Source: Pseudoalteromonas sp. '520P1 No. 423' (GTDB lineage: Bacteria > Pseudomonadota > Gammaproteobacteria > Enterobacterales > Alteromonadaceae). From it: DNA of 64,000 nt. Both the position numbers and the translations under genes were made by a program. The first letter of the stretch is position 1; each line of letters starts with the position of its first letter. The stretch lies in contig NZ_BBZB01000001.1 in NCBI RefSeq assembly GCF_001269985.1, positions 310,001-374,000 on the forward strand, given 5' to 3'. This document shows positions 59,105 to 64,000 of the stretch, one piece after another. The notes below the pieces were generated by a model. The model was given only the letters and a program-made list of their open reading frames with translations, had not been told where the DNA came from and ran no database searches.

Positions 59105-59143
59105 AATTTTATTATGGGCACTTAACGTGCCCTATTCTTATAA

Positions 59144-61018
59144 TTAAGCTGATAATTGAATCGCAAAAAGTTTATAACTCATTAAATATACTGCGAATAG
59201 TGTATGGGCCATTACTATACTGCTCAGATAAAAACGATGAAAGCCTTTCTCTAGTTTTTTAAATTGCTTGCAACATAACCAAACAGTTAACATTACCAAT
59301 ACAGGATAAAGTGTCGTTGTAAGCAGCAAAATTGGATCTATCCAAACTAAATTCTCAAATAAAATTGACTCATCAACCAATAAAATAGGTAACACAGCGG
59401 CCAATATTAGGGCAGTACACATAAATATCAATAAACGCGGTAATGATAATGCCGCTTTTGGCTTACGACGAACTTGCATTACTAAACGCGTTAGTACTGA
59501 ATAAAACACATAAAAAACATTAGTTAAAATCAGTATCATACTCAATGCTAAAGTAGCAGCTTTAGCATAAAACACCCATGCAACTGTTTTTTGATACACA
59601 TCTGAGTGGCGCAATAAAACTTCTCCTGAAATGGGGTCATTGGCTAATGTAACTTGTGCCAACCCTTTTGAGCTATACAATACAGCGCTATTATCTTGTT
59701 GATGATAGGCCAGTTGGTATCCACCTAATAACCAAGTGAATGTCAGCCCTTTATCAAAAGTATTCACCTTAACGGCACTTGTAAAATAGTCTGTGATATT
59801 GCTTAAGCTCATAGTTGAATTTATTTTTGTATAAATACCATTTGTCTTGCTAAAAACAGGATTAAGTAATTGCGGTGTTTTTTTAGCGATTATGCTCTTT
59901 TCAATTAAGTGATCGGCAATTACAGATTTTATTTCATTAAAAGCGGCTCCAGATACTTTAGATAAAGCAAAGGCAAAACCTGATTGTGTTTTTGGGTTGT
60001 ATCTAATCGCACTAATCGCACCTGGAATACCACCATTGTGGCCATAAAATAACTGACCTTTAATACTATCTTTTGCATGAGCAAAACCTTGAAACGTTGT
60101 TAACCCACCAGCAAAACCTAACTCTGATTCAATTCTCTGCATACGCTCAACTGATTTAGCTGTTAAAACTTGGCTTTGTTCTGGATGTAAAAATAAATTG
60201 ATAAACTTAGCCATATCTTCCATTGAAGCAGTTAAAGCAGATGCCGGGCGCGTGGCAATATGTTCAAAACCCACTTCAAGTCCATTGTTAAAATGCGGAG
60301 TCACACCAAAGGAGTTCCAGTTATCAGGTTTTAAAATAGCGCTATTATTCATATCTAAAGGCTTAAATATATGCATATCAACATAGTCTGAAAATGTCAT
60401 GCCTGATACAACTTCAACAATACGTGCAGCAACAGTTGGCCCTGTATTACTGTAAGCTGAACGTGTTCCAGGTACCCAACGACTCACGCGACTTTGTGGA
60501 TAAATCTCGAGTATACTTTTTAATGACAACGCATCATCTTTTAATATCTTTTGCTCTGCAGGATGGCTATCCCAACCAGTTGTATGTTCTAGTAAATGCA
60601 TTATTTTTACTGGATTAGTTTGGTACCATGGGTTTTCAAATTGAATACCTGGTGCGATATCTTTTAAATTATCTGTTAAAACCAATTTACCTTGTTCTTG
60701 CAGTTGTAATATTGCAATGCCAGGAAGTAACTTTGTGATTGAGCCAAATCTAAAAAGGTGTTTACCGGTAACCTGCTCTTGATGTGCTTTATTAGCAATA
60801 CCAGATGCATATACTTTGGCTGGTTTATTTGCCTCAATAATTGTGACACCTAAGGCTTGCACACCGTACTTTTCTCGTATCGAAGTGATTTTTTGTTCTA
60901 ATGTATCGACGTTGTTAACTTGCTGAACGTTGCTAGCTGAGCTGATAAATGAAATCATCAACACTATAAGCGTCAAACACACTGATTGAATTTTCTTAGA
61001 TTTATTAAATAGATTCAT
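59144..61018 (-). CDS. Serine hydrolase (beta-lactamase fold) with C-terminal membrane domain
   Basis: 624 residues. Signal peptide (ends near ISSASN), then a COG1680 domain: nucleophile motif SITK (FGSITKLLPG, about residue 94), second motif YSN (TRSAYSNTGP), and HNGG (FYGHNGGIPGA) in the KTG position. After a beta-type linker (about 390-480) come four to five membrane helices (from KAATLALSMILILTNVFYVF to the end). Members of this family with a membrane tail act on envelope peptides or esters. First gene of an operon with LytS/LytTR, so perhaps linked to the signal sensed. Confidence 0.87.
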   Translation of the reverse strand: MNLFNKSKKIQSVCLTLIVLMISFISSASNVQQVNNVDTLEQKITSIREKYGVQALGVTIIEANKPAKVYASGIANKAHQEQVTGKHLFRFGSITKLLPGIAILQLQEQGKLVLTDNLKDIAPGIQFENPWYQTNPVKIMHLLEHTTGWDSHPAEQKILKDDALSLKSILEIYPQSRVSRWVPGTRSAYSNTGPTVAARIVEVVSGMTFSDYVDMHIFKPLDMNNSAILKPDNWNSFGVTPHFNNGLEVGFEHIATRPASALTASMEDMAKFINLFLHPEQSQVLTAKSVERMQRIESELGFAGGLTTFQGFAHAKDSIKGQLFYGHNGGIPGAISAIRYNPKTQSGFAFALSKVSGAAFNEIKSVIADHLIEKSIIAKKTPQLLNPVFSKTNGIYTKINSTMSLSNITDYFTSAVKVNTFDKGLTFTWLLGGYQLAYHQQDNSAVLYSSKGLAQVTLANDPISGEVLLRHSDVYQKTVAWVFYAKAATLALSMILILTNVFYVFYSVLTRLVMQVRRKPKAALSLPRLLIFMCTALILAAVLPILLVDESILFENLVWIDPILLLTTTLYPVLVMLTVWLCCKQFKKLEKGFHRFYLSSIVMAHTLFAVYLMSYKLFAIQLSA

Positions 61019-61244
61019 AAAGTTCCCCTTTTTTTAGCTATTTTAGGGAATACAAAATTAATTCAGTAAAAAAGGTGCCGACTTGAGGATATCAGAATTA
61101 AACGGTTGTAAATTCAGTTAAACGGTTTTAAGCAAGGTCGTGATCATAAAACCTATTCACAATTTGACTTGATTAACCCTAAGATGACTAATCAATTTAA
61201 ATCTAACGCTAGACGCCAAGCGGCGCCTATTGCTAAAAAAGTCT

Positions 61245-62495
61245 TTATTGCTTGTTGCCTTTACGAATAACTTCTAATGCTTTATTCAGGGCAGGATCAG
61301 TACCATCAACACCCCAATCTGCTGGGATAACCGCTATGTTTGCCTCAAAATCTTCACGATAGGTACCATCCACATGAAATAATCTTTCAAAACCTAGGTA
61401 TAAAACACTGTTACTCTCGCCTAAGTTCAAGCTTTTAATGCCACCCAATAAATCAGCAACAGGCGCACCTATTATTGCTCTAGCACCAAGCGCATCAAAT
61501 CCAATCATCATGCCTTCACCTATACTACCTGTCCACCGCCCAGCTAAAACCACAAAAGGTTTACTATAAAAAGGTGTATTAGGTTTAGCAAAAGCTTGCT
61601 GCATTTGAGCTTCTTGAAACATCACTCCATTTTCTTGCAATTGATATAATTGATAAGCTGTTTTTTGTTTAACAAAATGACCTAAGATTGGCTCCGCAAC
61701 ACCTGTATTACCACCACTTGGTATATTTCGTAAATCTATAATCAATGCTTCTGTATCAATGAGGTTTTCGATTGCTTCTTTAAAAGCTGTTACGGTATCG
61801 GAATTACCTAACGAATTGTTAAAACGAATATAACCGACTTGATTTATACTTTTATAAGATAATACAGGCGCTTGTTTTGCAAGGTTAATCGCTTCATAAG
61901 TAGCGGCTAGTTCAAATCTTTTTTTGTTAGCACCTTGCAGCACTGTCAGTGTTCTAGCCTGATTTCTTAAACCTCCTAACGCGATATTTAAACCCCACTC
62001 TTTTTGTTTAATTGATAAATTAGCGAAATCGCCTCCAAATACTTGGTTAATAGCCTCATCTACGGATAAACCATCAACAGAGATAATGACATCATTAACT
62101 TGTAGCTGTGATTTATATGCAGCACTATTGAACTTGATATCTTCAACCAAATATTTCCCTGCTTGGTATACAGCCCAAATATCAGAACCAGTTGGCGTCA
62201 CACTATAATCTTTTTCATCCATAGGCCCCATAGCTAAATGTGGGTCACGGTAATAGCGTAAAAAAATTTGAATTACGTCAATAAATTCTCTTTCATTTTT
62301 AGCAGCTAATCCTTTCTCTTTATATCGAGCCAATAATTTTGCTGTATCGACACCTGTACTATTTTGGTAAGCGTAATTCTGAGTAAAATTGTGCGTAAAT
62401 TCTTGCCATGCAGACTCTGTATCAAACTCTTTTTGGTTGGCAGAGCTGGCAGGTAAAGTGACTACAAATAAAAATAATATTATTATACTTCTCAT
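61245..62495 (-). CDS. S41 family peptidase (C-terminal processing protease-like)
   Basis: 416 residues: signal peptide (LFLFVVTLPASSA), a PDZ-like domain (GKYLVEDIKFNSAAYKSQLQ, DVIISVDGLSV, about 130-165) and the S41 core with ALIIDLRNIPSGGNT and the nucleophile serine in WTGSIGEGMMIGFDALGA. Conserved basic residue of the Ser-Lys dyad is not obvious by eye. Periplasmic. 226 bases upstream of the serine hydrolase operon on the same strand. Confidence 0.88.
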   Translation of the reverse strand: MRSIIILFLFVVTLPASSANQKEFDTESAWQEFTHNFTQNYAYQNSTGVDTAKLLARYKEKGLAAKNEREFIDVIQIFLRYYRDPHLAMGPMDEKDYSVTPTGSDIWAVYQAGKYLVEDIKFNSAAYKSQLQVNDVIISVDGLSVDEAINQVFGGDFANLSIKQKEWGLNIALGGLRNQARTLTVLQGANKKRFELAATYEAINLAKQAPVLSYKSINQVGYIRFNNSLGNSDTVTAFKEAIENLIDTEALIIDLRNIPSGGNTGVAEPILGHFVKQKTAYQLYQLQENGVMFQEAQMQQAFAKPNTPFYSKPFVVLAGRWTGSIGEGMMIGFDALGARAIIGAPVADLLGGIKSLNLGESNSVLYLGFERLFHVDGTYREDFEANIAVIPADWGVDGTDPALNKALEVIRKGNKQ

Positions 62496-62753
62496 TTTAT
62501 TCCTTTAATGATGTTAACCCTAATTAGTGGATTGATTTAACTGTCGCTACAGTTTCAAATAGAATAAAGAATAAAATTAATTTAGTAAACAACGCCTTAT
62601 CTCCTCCTCTCATTTATTCAAACCGTTAATCACAATAAACCTCTTGAGCCTCTGTTTTTCTTTAGTCTTGCTGCCAACTAAACATATGATAAAAAACTAA
62701 AACTGGTTAACTTTATTGCAAGTTAACCAGTTTTCCCCTTCATATGAGGTTAA

Positions 62754-64000
62754 CTATTGAGTTCTATGCTCAAAACTAAAGCTTTGTTCTGTAATAAGCT
62801 TGCCGCTACCATCTGTTGGTGTGGTATAAAATTCAACATTAAGCTCATCTTTGCTGTTATCTAAATTGATATGTGCAAAGCCCCATACAAAACTTTTAGA
62901 CCAAACTAAATCGTATTCAGGGTAGTTTCGCTCTTGAAATTCAGCAAATGGTGTATGTTTACCACGCATTTTAGATGCTGCCCCACTGATGATTAAGGGT
63001 AACTTTTTACCTGACTCATTTGTATATTTAGAGCAGTCATCAGTTAATAATTCTAAGTCATGCTCATGGCCAGCAATATAGGCATCAGCATTTTCACATA
63101 ATGACGGCATTAATAACTTACGTAAAACATGACCTTCGCTATATTTAGTACCGCCAATCGACCAAAGAATATGATGACCGTAAACAAGCTTCCATTTAGC
63201 TGTTGAGTTTTCTAAGCCTTCAGCCAACCATTTTAGTTGTTTGGTATCTTCACCTTTAGCTGGTTTTTCATGTGGTTCATGCTCTTCAAGCTCTGCAGTG
63301 CCGTCAGCAATCGCAATATGATCCGGTTTTTCACTGCCATCAGGATTAAGCGGTACTTCGTAAAAAGTTTGCCCAGATAACAACATATTGGTATCTAATA
63401 CAAAAAACTCTACATCGTTACCCGGCTCACCTATTTTGTAGCTGTAATAACCATTGGCATCTAAATGAAAATTAGGTTGCTGTGCCATCCACTGCGTTTG
63501 TAAGGCAACCCCTTTACGAGATGTCTTCCAATCATGATTACCTAATGCAGAATACACAATTAGCTCTGGCTGCTGTTCAAACAAAGGCTTTAATGGTGCT
63601 AATATTAAGTCATTCATTCGTTTTTGATCATCTTTACCATCCGCTGCTGCAGCACCATCAGGGTATATATTATCCCCTAATTGAATACCAAATTCACAAG
63701 CTTTAGTTTTACATAAGCTTGCCATCGCGGTGCCTACAGCGAGTGCTCCGCCTTGTTCTGTGGCAATTTGGGTATTTGGATACACATAAATAGGTGCATG
63801 ATCAAACTCAGACATAGGGCGATAATCTTCTTGCCAGTCTTCACGTTCTTTTTCTATAAATTGCGCTTTATTTCTAGGGTTTTTAATATGCTTAGTTTTA
63901 GGATAATCCACATGATAACCACCATCACCAAAAGCTAAAAAATTAATATCTTTAGCTGCATCAGTTTGTGTATTAGCAGGTTCATTGTTTGAGCAAGCTG
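62754..64000 (-). CDS. Metallophosphoesterase lipoprotein, 5' end beyond the window
   Basis: The frame stays open to the right edge and begins inside the window at ...ACSNNEPANT, so the likely lipobox Cys is the second or so visible codon; the GTG at 63911 is internal. Calcineurin-like phosphoesterase motifs are all present: FLAFGDGGYH, GDNIYPDG, GNHDW, YGHHILWS and AGHEHDLEL, in the order of purple acid phosphatase-like enzymes. Expected to be an outer-membrane or periplasmic lipoprotein that hydrolyses phosphate esters. Only the first 20 or so residues should be missing. Confidence 0.9.
   Translation of the reverse strand, partial: ACSNNEPANTQTDAAKDINFLAFGDGGYHVDYPKTKHIKNPRNKAQFIEKEREDWQEDYRPMSEFDHAPIYVYPNTQIATEQGGALAVGTAMASLCKTKACEFGIQLGDNIYPDGAAAADGKDDQKRMNDLILAPLKPLFEQQPELIVYSALGNHDWKTSRKGVALQTQWMAQQPNFHLDANGYYSYKIGEPGNDVEFFVLDTNMLLSGQTFYEVPLNPDGSEKPDHIAIADGTAELEEHEPHEKPAKGEDTKQLKWLAEGLENSTAKWKLVYGHHILWSIGGTKYSEGHVLRKLLMPSLCENADAYIAGHEHDLELLTDDCSKYTNESGKKLPLIISGAASKMRGKHTPFAEFQERNYPEYDLVWSKSFVWGFAHINLDNSKDELNVEFYTTPTDGSGKLITEQSFSFEHRTQ

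Overview
The window is chromosomal DNA from an AT-rich gammaproteobacterium, most likely a marine Alteromonadales member. This rests on the rRNA operon layout and on DbpA, DUF3622, DUF3192, GlyGly-CTERM and YjgN/M48 proteins of the kind seen in that order. The genus cannot be fixed from the sequence alone.

Layout. 1-2300: two IS630-family copies (one internally deleted, one with its transposase split over two frames) beside a complete rRNA operon on the minus strand (5S 2304-2423, 23S 2638-5524, tRNA-less spacer, 16S 5863-7404, two promoters near 7.7 and 7.85 kb). Distal to 5S is a series of terminators and 5S-tail remnants, and the second IS630 sits inside it. 8.0-11.2 kb: housekeeping genes (acyl-CoA thioesterase, DbpA RNA helicase, DUF3622 protein, DnaQ-like exonuclease). 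11.3-17.5 kb: a decay zone with four separate pseudogenes (zinc metalloprotease, EamA transporter, AraC regulator carrying two in-frame TAG codons, alpha/beta hydrolase) among a few intact envelope genes. 17.7-24.0 kb: two saccharopine dehydrogenases divergent from a hydroxylysine kinase/PLP phospho-lyase fusion and an NhaC-type transporter. By family knowledge both routes lead to alpha-aminoadipate semialdehyde. 24.3-27.6 kb: envelope and lipoprotein genes, 3'-end duplications and a frameshifted Rof gene. 27.8-31.6 kb: a very AT-rich accessory patch with an unrecognised secreted protein plus DUF1493 partner, an IS91 remnant and a complete ISKra4-family element with a canonical -1 frameshift heptamer.

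31.7-49.4 kb: thioredoxin, three LysR/AraC-type regulators each next to a likely target gene, a DUF885 peptidase-like protein, a DoxX/glutathionyl-hydroquinone reductase/pirin operon that parallels E. coli yqjF-yqjG-yhaK, an HD-GYP phosphodiesterase, a methylisocitrate-lyase-family enzyme, a large secreted endonuclease I with two lamin-tail domains, an LRR-protein kinase, a GNAT-like protein and an M20 peptidase. 49.7-52.0 kb: a three-enzyme sulfur fusion (cysteine desulfurase, persulfide-dioxygenase-like MBL domain, rhodanese). 52.4-57.1 kb: a pentapeptide-repeat membrane protein, dispersed palindromes, and a YjgN/M48 protease pair bracketed by two nearly identical 73-residue proteins of unknown function. 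57.3-64.0 kb: a LytTR/LytS-type two-component system with a membrane serine hydrolase, an S41 peptidase, and a metallophosphoesterase lipoprotein cut by the window edge.

Best candidates for new biology: the lysine/hydroxylysine convergence locus, the desulfurase-dioxygenase-rhodanese fusion, the 73-aa paralogue pair around YjgN/M48, and the secreted-protein/DUF1493 pair. All functions are inferred from motifs and context; no database search was possible.
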